This document shows positions 7,242-15,664 of a DNA stretch of 25,408 bases, piece after piece. How positions within the stretch are numbered: position 1 is the first letter of the stretch; the number at the start of each line of letters is the position of its first letter. The DNA comes from Microcoleus asticus IPMA8 (GTDB lineage: Bacteria > Cyanobacteriota > Cyanobacteriia > Cyanobacteriales > Microcoleaceae). The position numbers were made by a program, and so were the translations under genes. The stretch lies in assembly GCF_013179805.1 (NCBI RefSeq), contig NZ_SRRZ01000114.1, forward strand, positions 1-25,408. Reading direction: 5' to 3'. The notes beneath the pieces were generated by a model that was not told the DNA's origin, did not search any database, and was given only the letters and a program-made list of their open reading frames with translations.

Positions 7242-8501
7242 ATGAAGGTTGTACTTCTCAATAGTTCTGATACTGAAGGGGGGGCGGCCCGCGCCGCTTA
7301 TCGACTGCACCAAGGTTTCCAGGGCATTGGTGTGTCGTCGCAAATGCTGGTAAAAAATAAGAGTAGTGGCGATCGCCATGTAATTTCGTCACAAAATAGT
7401 ATTGCAAATAAGTTTGACAAGATTATTTCAACTTTATCTAACGCACCATTGCGATTTTACCCTGAGAGAAACCCAGTTATATTTTCTACAGAATGGTTGC
7501 CCGATTCTCTCCCTGGTAAAGTTGCCAAACTAGAACCTGATATTATTAATTTGCACTGGGTTTGTGGAGGTTATTTACAAGTAGAAAGTATTCCGAAGTT
7601 TAATCAACCCTTAGTCTGGACGCTGCATGATATGTGGCCTTTTACAGGTGGATGTCATTATAGTGAAGATTGCGATCGCTACACTCAATCTTGTGGTAGC
7701 TGTCCGCAACTTCACAGTAATAAAGAGTCGGATCTGTCACGGTCGGTGTGGCAGCGGAAAGCTAAAGCTTGGAAAAAGCTTAACCTAACTCTGGTTAGCC
7801 CTAGTGTTTGGTTAGCTAAATGCGCTAATTCTAGTTCTTTATTAAAAGATTTTCGAGTTGAGGTAATTCCTAATGGCATCAATACTCAAAAGTACAAACC
7901 CATAAATCGTCACTGGGCGCGAGAAATTCTGAATTTACCTCAAGATAAACAAATTGTACTCTTTGGAGGTGCAAGTGGAACAGGCGATCGCTGGAAAGGA
8001 TTTAACTTGCTAGTACCTGCTTTACAAAGCCTCAGTAAATCAGGCTGGAAAGATCGGATAGAGTTGCTGGTTTTTGGCTCTTCTGAACCTGAAAATCCCA
8101 TTGAACTTGGCTTTAAAACTAACTATTTGGGGAGACTCGCAGATGATATTTCCCTAGCCACTATTTATGCAGCAGCAGATATTTTTGTCGCCCCTTCCGT
8201 GATAGATAACTTGCCAAATACAGTCATGGAAGCCCTTGCTTGCGGCATCCCCAGCGCCGCATTTAATATTGGGGGACTGCCCGATATGATCGAACACTGC
8301 TCAAATGGCTATTTAGCTAAACCTTATGAAACAGAAGACTTAGCGCGAGGTATTGCATGGGTGCTAGAAAATCCGGATCGACATCAAAAACTCTGCATTC
8401 ACGCCCGTCAGAAAGCGGAAAAAGAATTCACCTTGGAGATACAAGCAAATCGCTATTTGTCTGTTTTTAACGATGTTCTGTCAACTCCAAAGTCAAGATA
8501 A
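7242..8501 (+). CDS. GT4 family glycosyltransferase
   Basis: This 419-residue GT-B enzyme should transfer a sugar from a nucleotide-sugar donor to a growing lipid-linked polysaccharide unit on the cytoplasmic face of the membrane. The N-terminus GGAARAAYRLHQG, the HDMWPFTGGCHY motif and the four-cysteine cluster (about residues 136-157, ending CGSCPQL) are typical of one large GT4 subfamily. The C-terminal donor site shows LFGGASGTGDRWKGF and the EX7E-like region around NLPNTVMEALACG near residue 330. It starts at ATG 7242. The truncated gene at 693-1205 is a paralogue. It is the first intact gene after the IS630 debris, and the first HIP1 site of the window (7369-7376) lies inside it. Confidence 0.87.
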   Translation: MKVVLLNSSDTEGGAARAAYRLHQGFQGIGVSSQMLVKNKSSGDRHVISSQNSIANKFDKIISTLSNAPLRFYPERNPVIFSTEWLPDSLPGKVAKLEPDIINLHWVCGGYLQVESIPKFNQPLVWTLHDMWPFTGGCHYSEDCDRYTQSCGSCPQLHSNKESDLSRSVWQRKAKAWKKLNLTLVSPSVWLAKCANSSSLLKDFRVEVIPNGINTQKYKPINRHWAREILNLPQDKQIVLFGGASGTGDRWKGFNLLVPALQSLSKSGWKDRIELLVFGSSEPENPIELGFKTNYLGRLADDISLATIYAAADIFVAPSVIDNLPNTVMEALACGIPSAAFNIGGLPDMIEHCSNGYLAKPYETEDLARGIAWVLENPDRHQKLCIHARQKAEKEFTLEIQANRYLSVFNDVLSTPKSR

Positions 8502-8564
8502 AAATCTGATTTTATTTGGTAAAGTTTACCTTGCATATCGCTATAAGCCGCACAATTGGGAACA

Positions 8565-9473
8565 ATGAACCGTACTAAAATAGCCGCCATTTTAACTTGC
8601 TTCAACCGCAAAGAGAAAACATTAGCTTGCTTAGAGGCTCTTTTTAAGCAGGCACTTCCAGCCGAGGTTGATATTTTAGCCTATTTAGTCGATGATGCCA
8701 GTACCGATCGCACCAGTGATGCAGTTCGTCAAATCTATCCTCAAGTCAATTTATTTTCCGGCGATGGAAAATTATTTTGGAACGGGGGAATGCGTGAGGC
8801 TTTCAGCGAAGCAATGAAAGATGATCCCGACTACTACCTATGGTTAAATGATGACACTCTTATTTATCCAGAAACCGTAAGTGTTTTGCTAGAAACCGCT
8901 CAAAAATTATCAGAAAAAGGACAAACCAAAGCCATCGTTGGCGGTTCTACCTGCGACCCCGAAACGGGGCAAACAACATACGGCGGTGTTGTGCGAAATA
9001 ACCCTTTGCACCCATTCCGATATGGTATCCTAGAACCAACAACAGAGCCTCAGATGTGCGATACTATGCACGGCAACTGCGTATTAATTCCCCGCAGTGT
9101 TGTGCAAATGGTCGGCAACCTCGATCCAGCTTTTGTCCATTATATTGGCGATTGGGATTATGGTTTACGAGCCAGACAGAAAGGATGTACAGTTTGGATT
9201 GCTCCTGGCTATTTAGGCACTTGTTCTCTCAACCCCCAGGTGACCAAAACGGCTGCTGATAATTTAAGTGAAGGATTGGATAAAATGAGCAAACCGAAAG
9301 GTTTATCGTTCAAAGATACTACCCTGCAACCGGCTCAAGAGTGGAAAGTATTTACTCAGCGGCATGGTGGCTGGTTGTGGCCAATTTATTGGCTGCTACC
9401 TTACCGCAGGTTAGTTTGGCTTTCAGTGTTGAGTAAACTGGGATTGACTAAAAACAAAACTCAAGGTGAATAG
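8565..9473 (+). CDS. GT2 family glycosyltransferase (rhamnosyltransferase-like)
   Basis: This protein of about 302 residues has the classic GT-A/GT2 order: IAAILTCFNRKEKTLACLEA at the N-terminus, VDDASTDRT, then a GDGKLFWNGGMR segment and the metal-binding LWLNDDT motif, followed by the acceptor-site region MHGNCVLIPR and GDWDYGLRARQKG. The GDG.LFWNGGMR segment is common in the subfamily often annotated as rhamnosyltransferases; the actual sugar is unknown. ATG 8565 is preferred; a TTG at 8556 would add three residues. The stop lies one base before the ATG of the next GT4 gene, which fits one operon. Confidence 0.85.
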   Translation: MNRTKIAAILTCFNRKEKTLACLEALFKQALPAEVDILAYLVDDASTDRTSDAVRQIYPQVNLFSGDGKLFWNGGMREAFSEAMKDDPDYYLWLNDDTLIYPETVSVLLETAQKLSEKGQTKAIVGGSTCDPETGQTTYGGVVRNNPLHPFRYGILEPTTEPQMCDTMHGNCVLIPRSVVQMVGNLDPAFVHYIGDWDYGLRARQKGCTVWIAPGYLGTCSLNPQVTKTAADNLSEGLDKMSKPKGLSFKDTTLQPAQEWKVFTQRHGGWLWPIYWLLPYRRLVWLSVLSKLGLTKNKTQGE

Positions 9474-9474
9474 G

Positions 9475-10632
9475 ATGGTTGATAGAAATGAACTCCGCAT
9501 TGCTTGGCTTGTCCCGGAAGTGGAACTGGGAGCTTACTGGCAGCCTGTTTTGAGGGAATTTACAAAAATTTTTAAGAATACAGTATTTTATACTGGTCGT
9601 GTTTGGTCTGGGTTCGATCCCACCCTGCCGGGAGCCTCGGCAATTCAGTTAGTAGGGGAGACTAAATTTGTCGAGACGGAAAAGATAGAAACAGGATACG
9701 ATCGCGGATTCATTGTAGTATCGCCTAGTATTATCGGCTATTTGCTAAAATTTAGACCTCATGTGGTCTTTCCCCAAGCTTTCTCTTTGTGGACTGTAAT
9801 TGTTGCGTTCTTAAAACCGCTACTGAGGTGGAAAATTGCGATTATTTACGATGGTAGTTCCCCAAATACCGACTTTCGAGATTCCAGTTTTAGGACATTT
9901 GTGCGCCGCATCCTTGTGCGGTTTGCCGATGCTTTTGTTGCCAATAGCAATGCAGGTAAAAAATATCTGATGGAAGTTCTAAACGTACCGGAGGATAAAA
10001 TTTTTACCCGAACCTATCTCGTACCTGATGCGGGAGCTTTGCTGAAACGATTAGATCAAACTCAGCCCCCCAACTTGCAGTTGAAACGCCCGATTTTTCT
10101 GTATGTAGGGCGCATCACGGCGAGAAAGGGAATTCAAACGCTTTTAGAAGCTTGCGCTATTCTTAAAAATCAAGGTTATGTTGATTATTCGCTGTTGATT
10201 ATTGGCAAGGGAGATCAGCGGAAAGAACTGGAAACATTTATTAAAGAGTGCGATTTTGAAGAGCAAGTAACGTGGGCGGGATGGGTGGACTATGGAAATT
10301 TAGGTGCTTATTTTCAGCAAGCTGATATTTTTGTGTTTCCTACTTTTGAGGATGTCTGGGGTATGGTTGTACCCGAAGCGATGGTGTTGGGAAAACCAGT
10401 ATTGTGTTCAAATGGTGCAGCTTCCTGTGAGTTAATTATGTCAGGCGAGAACGGTTATATTTTCGACCCTAGCAGTGCTAAAGAGTTAGCGGATAAAATG
10501 CAAAGTTTTCTAGAGAATCCTGATTTGATTAAATCCATGGGAGAGTGTTCACGACAGATAATTTCTCAAAAAACTCCGGAAACAGCCGCGAAAGCTTACA
10601 TCGAAGTTACATCTTTCTTGATGGAGAAGTAG
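9475..10632 (+). CDS. GT4 family glycosyltransferase
   Basis: This GT-B glycosyltransferase of about 385 residues has the C-terminal GT4 domain with FLYVGRITARKGIQTLLEA, LLIIGKGDQRKEL, the VTWAGWV segment and an EX7E motif in FPTFEDVWGMVVPEAMVLGKP (its two glutamates, seven residues apart). The N-terminal domain is weakly conserved, as usual for acceptor domains. ATG 9475 follows the previous stop (9471-9473) by one base and has AAGG at 9463-9466 at good Shine-Dalgarno distance; a GTG at 9466 is less likely. It should add one sugar to the repeat unit in the cytoplasm. Confidence 0.86.
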   Translation: MVDRNELRIAWLVPEVELGAYWQPVLREFTKIFKNTVFYTGRVWSGFDPTLPGASAIQLVGETKFVETEKIETGYDRGFIVVSPSIIGYLLKFRPHVVFPQAFSLWTVIVAFLKPLLRWKIAIIYDGSSPNTDFRDSSFRTFVRRILVRFADAFVANSNAGKKYLMEVLNVPEDKIFTRTYLVPDAGALLKRLDQTQPPNLQLKRPIFLYVGRITARKGIQTLLEACAILKNQGYVDYSLLIIGKGDQRKELETFIKECDFEEQVTWAGWVDYGNLGAYFQQADIFVFPTFEDVWGMVVPEAMVLGKPVLCSNGAASCELIMSGENGYIFDPSSAKELADKMQSFLENPDLIKSMGECSRQIISQKTPETAAKAYIEVTSFLMEK

Positions 10633-10658
10633 GTGAAGGAAGTTGGGCAATGGATTTT

Positions 10659-10747
10659 ATAAGGAATTTTGTAAGGAATTTAACGGATGGAGGGAATAGG
10701 GGATAGGGAATCGGGAAAAATTAGCCATTACCAATTAGCAATTAGCA
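10659..10747. repeat. Short tandem repeats upstream of the next GT4 gene
   Basis: TAAGGAATTT occurs twice (10660-10669 and 10672-10681), and 10719-10747 is made of ATTAGC/CAATTAG units, of the kind of heptamer-like short tandem repeats known from filamentous cyanobacteria. The last unit runs directly into the ATG at 10748, so no Shine-Dalgarno sequence is present there. Confidence 0.65.
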
Positions 10748-11977
10748 ATGAAAGTTTTATTATCTGCGTTTGCTTGCGAACCAAATCTCGGCTCTGAAGA
10801 GGGAGTAGGATGGAATACTGTTATCCAATCTGCTAAACATCACGAAAGTTGGGTATTTACTCGCACGTTTTGTCGATCGTACATTGAAGCAGAACTAGAG
10901 CGGAACCCAGTGCCAAACCTGCACTTTGTTTATTTCGATCCGTTTGGGTGGAGCGAAGATTGGAAGGGGAAACAAGGATTGCTGCAACTTCACTACTATT
11001 TGTGGCAAATCTGGGCTTATTTTATCGCTCGTAAGCTCGATCGCGAAATCGGTTTTGACATAGTACATCACGTAACTTATGTCAAACATTGGTCTCCAAG
11101 TTTCCTGGCGCTGTTGCCGCATCCTTTTATTTGGGGGCCTGTGGGGGGTGCAGAAGCAGCACCAAAGCCTTTTTGGCAAGATTTTAGCCGCCGGGGCAAA
11201 ATTTACGAAACGCTGCGAGCATTGGCTCAAAGCGTAGGAGAACGCGATCCTTTTGTGGGGCTGACGGCGCGCCGCAGTGCCGTGGCGCTGGCAACTACGG
11301 AAGAAACCGCCGCCAGACTGCGATTTCTTAAAGCAAAAAACGTGAAGATTTTCTCCCAAGTCGGTTTATCGCAGCAGGAAATTCAAGAACTAGAGCAATT
11401 TCCTATCCCGCCGGAGCAACCAATTAGATTCATCAGTGTCGGTCGTCTCTTACACTGGAAAGGGGTGCACTTGGGACTCCGTGCATTTGCGGAGGCAAAG
11501 CTGGAAAAATCGGAATACTGGATTGTGGGAGACGGCCCGGAAAGGCAGCGTTTGGAAGCTTTGGCAACAGAATTGGGACTGGCAAATAAAGTATTTTTTT
11601 GGGGAACTTTATCTCGCACTGAAACTCTTTCTAAAATGGGGGAGTCTCACGTTCTCCTCCATCCGAGTTTGCATGACTCTGGCGGTTTTGTCTGCACGGA
11701 AATGATGGGGGTTGGCCGTCCGACGATTTGTTTGGATTTGGGCGGCCCAGCTACTCAAGTGACGGCCCAAACGGGCATTAAAGTGGCTGCTACTGAACCC
11801 GATCGCGCTGTGCTAGGTCTAGCAGAAGCTATAGTGTGTTTAGCCCAGGATAGTGAATTGCGATCGCGCTTGGGTCGAGCGGGTCAAACGCGCGTCCGGG
11901 AAATCTATGATTGGAATATCAAAGGTAAATTCTTTGCCCAATTGTGCGAAGATGTATTCAACGGAAAATCAGGATAA
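10748..11977 (+). CDS. GT4 family glycosyltransferase
   Basis: This 409-residue GT-B enzyme starts with MKVLLSAFACEPNLGSEEGVGWN, a typical N-terminal glycine-rich donor/acceptor loop of a GT4 subfamily. Other landmarks are FDIVHHVTYVKHWSPSFLALL, the FIWGPVGGAE segment, the C-terminal FISVGRLLHWKGVHLGLRAF and WIVGDGPERQRLE, and LLHPSLHDSGGFVCTEMMGVGRP, which holds the nucleotide-sugar-binding glutamate. It should act in the cytoplasm on the same polysaccharide unit as its neighbours. The start is unambiguous, but the preceding bases are genome repeat with no Shine-Dalgarno sequence. A gap of 59 bp leads to the epimerase gene. Confidence 0.87.
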   Translation: MKVLLSAFACEPNLGSEEGVGWNTVIQSAKHHESWVFTRTFCRSYIEAELERNPVPNLHFVYFDPFGWSEDWKGKQGLLQLHYYLWQIWAYFIARKLDREIGFDIVHHVTYVKHWSPSFLALLPHPFIWGPVGGAEAAPKPFWQDFSRRGKIYETLRALAQSVGERDPFVGLTARRSAVALATTEETAARLRFLKAKNVKIFSQVGLSQQEIQELEQFPIPPEQPIRFISVGRLLHWKGVHLGLRAFAEAKLEKSEYWIVGDGPERQRLEALATELGLANKVFFWGTLSRTETLSKMGESHVLLHPSLHDSGGFVCTEMMGVGRPTICLDLGGPATQVTAQTGIKVAATEPDRAVLGLAEAIVCLAQDSELRSRLGRAGQTRVREIYDWNIKGKFFAQLCEDVFNGKSG

Positions 11978-12036
11978 CTTCTGATTTATTCGAGCGGGCA
12001 AAACAAAGAAAACTATATTTTTTCAGGCGGTGAAAC

Positions 12037-13119
12037 GTGGGCGTTGCAATCATTACTGGCTCGGCGGGTTTAATTGGCTCTGAGGCTTGTAAGTTCTTTG
12101 CCAAACAAGGCTTAGAGATAGTTGGCATCGACAATAATATGCGCCAGTTCTTTTTTGGTGCTGATGGTTCTACAAACTGGAATCGCCAACTGCTCGAAAA
12201 GTCCTTGGGTACCAAGTATTATCACTTAGATGTGGACATTCGCGACTATGAAGCGATTACCAATATCTTTCAGCGGTACGGCGAGTCGATCGAATTAGTA
12301 ATTCACACAGCAGCCCAACCCAGCCATGATTGGGCTTCCCGTGCTCCGAAAATAGATTTTACCGTCAATGCCAACGGCACTCTCAATCTTCTAGAAGTAA
12401 CTCGCTTGTACTGTCCTAAAGCGGTTTTCATTTTCACTTCTACTAATAAAGTATACGGCGATACACCCAACAAATTGCCTTTAATTGAATTAGAACACAG
12501 ATGGGAAATTGAATCGGGTCACACTTACGAAAGCGGCATTCGGGAAGATATGTCAATCGACCAGTGCCTGCACAGTTTGTTTGGTGCTTCTAAGGTAGCT
12601 GCTGATATTTTAGTTCAAGAATACGGTCGATATTTTAATATGAACACCGCTTGTTTTCGTGGCGGCTGCCTGACGGGACCCAATCACTCGGGAGCTCAAT
12701 TGCACGGCTTCCTCGCATACTTGATGAAGTGCGCCGTGACGGGAACTCCTTACACCGTGTTTGGCTACAAAGGCAAACAAGTCCGCGATAACATTCATAG
12801 CGCTGATTTAATTTCGGCATTTTATGAATTTTATAAGGCTCCCAGAAGCGCCCAAGTTTATAATACTGGAGGAGGCAGATACAGCAATTGTTCGATGTTA
12901 GAAGCCATCCAGATGTGCGAGGCAATTGCGGAACGCAAATTTAATTGGACTTATGCTGAAGGGAATCGCATTGGCGATCACATTTGGTGGATTAGCGACA
13001 ATTCAAAATTTTCCAGTCACTATCCTAACTGGAAAATGAAATATAACGTTAAACAAATCCTACAGGAGATTTATGAATGTAACCGCGAGCGTTGGCTGAA
13101 AGAAGGGTCGGATGGTTGA
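12037..13119 (+). CDS. NAD-dependent epimerase, CDP-tyvelose/CDP-paratose 2-epimerase-like
   Basis: This 360-residue extended short-chain dehydrogenase starts at a GTG (12037) and shows the NAD-binding TGSAGLIGS at 7-15 and the acidic IDNNMRQFFFGADGSTNW segment at 31-48, a signature of the CDP-tyvelose/paratose 2-epimerase group. It would change the configuration at C2 of a nucleotide-activated deoxysugar, supplying a donor to the neighbouring transferases. The TSTNK strand is at 134-138. The usual YxxxK is F182-GAS-K186, so the catalytic tyrosine is replaced by phenylalanine; I recall this change in relatives of this subgroup, which may use another mechanism or substrate. The 3' end was duplicated (see 13036-13279), and its stop overlaps a dead copy of the wecG start. 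Confidence 0.82.
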   Translation: MGVAIITGSAGLIGSEACKFFAKQGLEIVGIDNNMRQFFFGADGSTNWNRQLLEKSLGTKYYHLDVDIRDYEAITNIFQRYGESIELVIHTAAQPSHDWASRAPKIDFTVNANGTLNLLEVTRLYCPKAVFIFTSTNKVYGDTPNKLPLIELEHRWEIESGHTYESGIREDMSIDQCLHSLFGASKVAADILVQEYGRYFNMNTACFRGGCLTGPNHSGAQLHGFLAYLMKCAVTGTPYTVFGYKGKQVRDNIHSADLISAFYEFYKAPRSAQVYNTGGGRYSNCSMLEAIQMCEAIAERKFNWTYAEGNRIGDHIWWISDNSKFSSHYPNWKMKYNVKQILQEIYECNRERWLKEGSDG

Positions 13120-13279
13120 GCTGGGAAAAAAGAATGTGCTGGCTATTTTGGGAAACGATGGAATACAAAGTTAAAGAAATCCTACAGGAGATTTATGAGT
13201 GTAACGGCGAGCGTTGGCTTAAAGAGGTCTTCCATGATTGATAAAGGGAAAAAGAATGTACTCGGCATATTAGTAAATG
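13036..13279 (+). repeat. Diverged 122-bp tandem duplication across the epimerase-wecG junction
   Basis: 13036-13157 and 13158-13279 align with no net length difference. In both, the epimerase tail (ILQEIYECN.ERWLKE) ends in a TGA that overlaps an ATG by eight bases (ATGGTTGA at 13112, ATGATTGA at 13234). Copy 1 carries the used epimerase stop and a dead wecG start; copy 2 carries an orphan epimerase tail and the used wecG start. The copies have many base differences, so the event is old or came from recombination with a related locus. Confidence 0.85.
13112..13174 (+). pseudogene. Vestigial wecG start
   Basis: ATG 13112 opens MVELGKKNVLAILGN, clearly related to the real wecG start MIDKGKKNVLGILVN at 13234, but the frame ends at a TAA (13172-13174) after 20 codons because copy 2 of the duplication begins. 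It overlaps the epimerase stop. It may still be translated as a short leader peptide. Confidence 0.65.
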
Positions 13280-14040
13280 CCGTTAATTATGAAGCGGCTG
13301 TTAGCAAAATTATTGCAGCAGCCAGCGCCGGAAAACCAATGTCAGTTTCGGCTCTAGCGGTTCACGGTGTAATGACTGGGGTTCTTGACAGCACTCATCG
13401 CTATCGGATCAATCACATTGACTTAGTATTGCCAGACGGACAGCCGGTCAGGTGGGCGTTAAATTGGCTCTACCACACGGAATTGCCCGATCGAGTTTGC
13501 GGCCCAAATGCGATGTTACAAATCTGCGAACGTGCCGCAGAAGAAGGATTATCTATCTATTTGTACGGCTCTCAAGCTTCTGTGCTGGAGGCTTTATCTT
13601 ACAATCTTTGCCAACGTTTTCCCAAGTTAATTATAGCTGGAACTCAGCCTTCTAAATTTAGGCAGGTTTCGGCCCAAGAAAAACAAGAAATTGCGCAGCA
13701 AATCCGCAACAGCGGTGCAGCAATTACTTTTGTCGGTTTGGGATGTCCGCGACAAGAAGTCTGGGCTTACGAATACCGGGACGACTTATCAATGCCGCTG
13801 ATTGCTGTAGGTGCTGCTTACGATTTTCATGCGGGTAATTTGGCTAAAGCTCCTGAGTTTTTATCTAAGATAGGTTTGGAATGGCTGTTTCGGATGATTA
13901 AGGAACCCAAGCGCCTTTGGCAGCGCTATGTTTTTTTGAATCCCCTTTATATATGGCTGTTTTTGCTGCAAGCTTTGAAAATCAAACAGTTCGACCCCAC
14001 AGATGCCACGCCGCCTGTGGAAGAAGTATTGTATGGTTGA
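13234..14040 (+). CDS. WecG/TagA/CpsF family glycosyltransferase (GT26)
   Basis: This 268-residue enzyme should add a sugar, often N-acetylmannosamine-type in the family, to a lipid-linked first sugar on the cytoplasmic membrane surface. Family landmarks are the catalytic-region LVLPDGQPVRW (Asp68), DRVCGPNAM at 86-94, IYLYGS at 108-113, FVGLGCPRQEVWA at 166-178, AVGAAYDFHAG at 191-201 and the basic C-terminal GLEWLFRMIKEPKRLWQRY at 214-232, thought to bind the membrane. I chose ATG 13234, because the 13 residues that an upstream ATG (13195) would add are only the duplicated epimerase tail read in another frame. A good AGAGG lies 9 bases upstream (13221-13225). It is the last gene of the polysaccharide operon. 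Confidence 0.88.
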   Translation: MIDKGKKNVLGILVNAVNYEAAVSKIIAAASAGKPMSVSALAVHGVMTGVLDSTHRYRINHIDLVLPDGQPVRWALNWLYHTELPDRVCGPNAMLQICERAAEEGLSIYLYGSQASVLEALSYNLCQRFPKLIIAGTQPSKFRQVSAQEKQEIAQQIRNSGAAITFVGLGCPRQEVWAYEYRDDLSMPLIAVGAAYDFHAGNLAKAPEFLSKIGLEWLFRMIKEPKRLWQRYVFLNPLYIWLFLLQALKIKQFDPTDATPPVEEVLYG

Positions 14041-14669
14041 AATTTTAAGAGCTGTGGTGAATGGTCAGTTTTCACAAATAAAAAGCCCAAAGCCCAAAGT
14101 AGGAATAATAATTAATTATTTTGACTTTCGAGTTTAAGCTGGTGATGATTGGAATCTAGAATTAATAGGGTGTTTTCTATGACTTATGTGTTGCTTGTTT
14201 TGTAACTACTGTCTAGGTAACAGAAAAAGCGTCAGCCGTCCTTGTTGTCTGATTTTGATGGTTTGCTATCGACAGCCAGTAGTCGCACCCTAAAGTTATC
14301 GTGGCGAGGTTTCTTATTTTGTCAGAGTTGATTTCTGGCACAGAGGATTGGCTTTTGTCTTGATTTATTCCAGGATTGACTGGGATTTCGCCATTGGGTT
14401 AAATGCTTCTATTTTGGGAAATTTGGGGTGCTAGGATTAAGGGAATTGACTGCTAAGAGCATTAAGGCTAAAGAAGGGGAACAGCTCAGCAAAGCCACTA
14501 GGTTTTTGCTGGCGATAACTTTCCAGTAGACGTGCAAGATTTTAGTTTAACAGATCGATCGATGGATGTGAGGCGATCGCATAAAATTTCACTTTTTATT
14601 TGAGATTGCTTATTGGTCTTGAAAGTCCGCGCAGGCGGACTTTCAAGTTTGGGGATAAGTCGAGTTTAA
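14041..14669. other. Noncoding region between convergent genes
   Basis: About 630 bp lie between the 3' end of wecG and the 3' end of the DUF362 gene. I find no convincing coding frame on either strand. It contains one HIP1 octamer (near 14573) and the hairpin at 14618-14647, and is otherwise unremarkable. Confidence 0.6.
14618..14647. terminator. Palindrome between convergent genes, possible bidirectional terminator
   Basis: CTTGAAAGTCCGC (14618-14630) and GCGGACTTTCAAG (14635-14647) are exact inverted copies of 13 bp around a 4-nt loop. It lies 22 bp past the end of the DUF362 gene and is also downstream of wecG. The T-run expected of an intrinsic terminator is poor on both strands, so it might instead be a dispersed palindromic repeat. 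Confidence 0.5.
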
Positions 14670-15629
14670 TTATTTGCCAGCGTAAGCAGCCATCCGTTCT
14701 TTGATAAACCGGATATAAAAATGCCTGAAAGTAGACTTAATTACCCGCGGCATACCAAAGTCGATCGGCATCATGTTTTCCGGTAACTTCCAATCCAAAA
14801 CCTTGAGAGTTTCCGGTTGCAAAAGCGGAAAATCAATCGCCTCTAAATTCGAGCAAAGTCCCAATCTCATCGCCGCAGCTACAGTCGGAACCGCCGCCGG
14901 AGCAGCATTAATAATTTCAACTAAAGTTCTGTCCAAGGCAAACACATCATCAGAGGCGCCCAAAATTCCCAAAAACTTAGGTTCGCCGCCGCTTGGCCCG
15001 TTACCTTCGTGACCGATAATTGCATCCAAAATCGTCAAATTTGGGTTAATTGCTCGGGCAGTTTCTACCAGCATTTCACCGAATCTGGCGCTATCTTTGC
15101 CAGCTTCCATGTGCCACCAAGCCTTCATTTTTCCGGGGACGCAGCCGAACAAATTTTTCACGCCCATTGTCACCGTTAATTGAACGTGAGATTTGAGTTT
15201 GGGCAAATTAATCACTACATCGGCTTCCATTGCTTCTTTGCAAATTCGCAGATGATTGAAATCTTCGCTGAGAGTTTCGTAGCGTTTTCCTTGAAACTCA
15301 ACTACTGGCAAATTCAGTTCTTCCAACAGCGGCAAATAACCGTTGGCTTTGGCTACACCCATTGCGCTACCAAAAGCTGGACTATCGCCTAAAAATGGTT
15401 TTCCTCCCGCTTCGATCACCATTTTAGCCACGCAGTAAACCAACTCTGGGCGGGTGACGCATTCTTTGGTAGGGCGAGAACCTGTCAGGAGATTGGGTTT
15501 GAGTAAAACCCGATCGCCCGATTTGACAAAAGCCGAGATTCCGCCCAAGGGTGCGAGCAAACTTTCTAAAGATGTTTGCAAAATTTGGCGATCGTATGAA
15601 TTGGCGCGAATTAAACTAACAACAGACAT
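14670..15629 (-). CDS. DUF362 domain-containing protein
   Basis: This protein of about 319 residues consists of one DUF362 (PF04015) domain. Recognisable segments are SGDRVLLKPNLLTG near the N-terminus, TRPELVYCVAKMVIEAGGKPFLGDSPAFGS, then ADVVINLPKLKSHVQLTVTMGVKNLFGCVPG, and a late DGIIGHEGNGPSGGEPK-like loop (here DAIIGHEGNGPSGGEPK). Many relatives carry ferredoxin-type Fe-S clusters; this one has no CxxCxxC cluster, so it is the plain form. The biochemical role is unknown; the conserved lysine, aspartate and glycine-rich loops suggest a metal or nucleotide site. ATG 15629 is preferred over a TTG at 15638. It ends tail to tail with the polysaccharide operon. Confidence 0.85.
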   Translation of the reverse strand: MSVVSLIRANSYDRQILQTSLESLLAPLGGISAFVKSGDRVLLKPNLLTGSRPTKECVTRPELVYCVAKMVIEAGGKPFLGDSPAFGSAMGVAKANGYLPLLEELNLPVVEFQGKRYETLSEDFNHLRICKEAMEADVVINLPKLKSHVQLTVTMGVKNLFGCVPGKMKAWWHMEAGKDSARFGEMLVETARAINPNLTILDAIIGHEGNGPSGGEPKFLGILGASDDVFALDRTLVEIINAAPAAVPTVAAAMRLGLCSNLEAIDFPLLQPETLKVLDWKLPENMMPIDFGMPRVIKSTFRHFYIRFIKERMAAYAGK

Positions 15630-15664
15630 AATTATCAATTAATTTGTAATTGGTTGTCGATGGG

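Noticed and set aside
10895..11359. Long open frame of 154 codons on the minus strand
   Set aside because: It is antisense to a clear GT4 gene and its product is rich in Cys, Arg and Gln without any motif, so it is a shadow.
13195..13233. Earlier ATG start for the WecG-type gene
   Set aside because: The extra 13 residues are the duplicated epimerase tail read in another frame, and the dead copy at 13112 shows that the family start is the later ATG.
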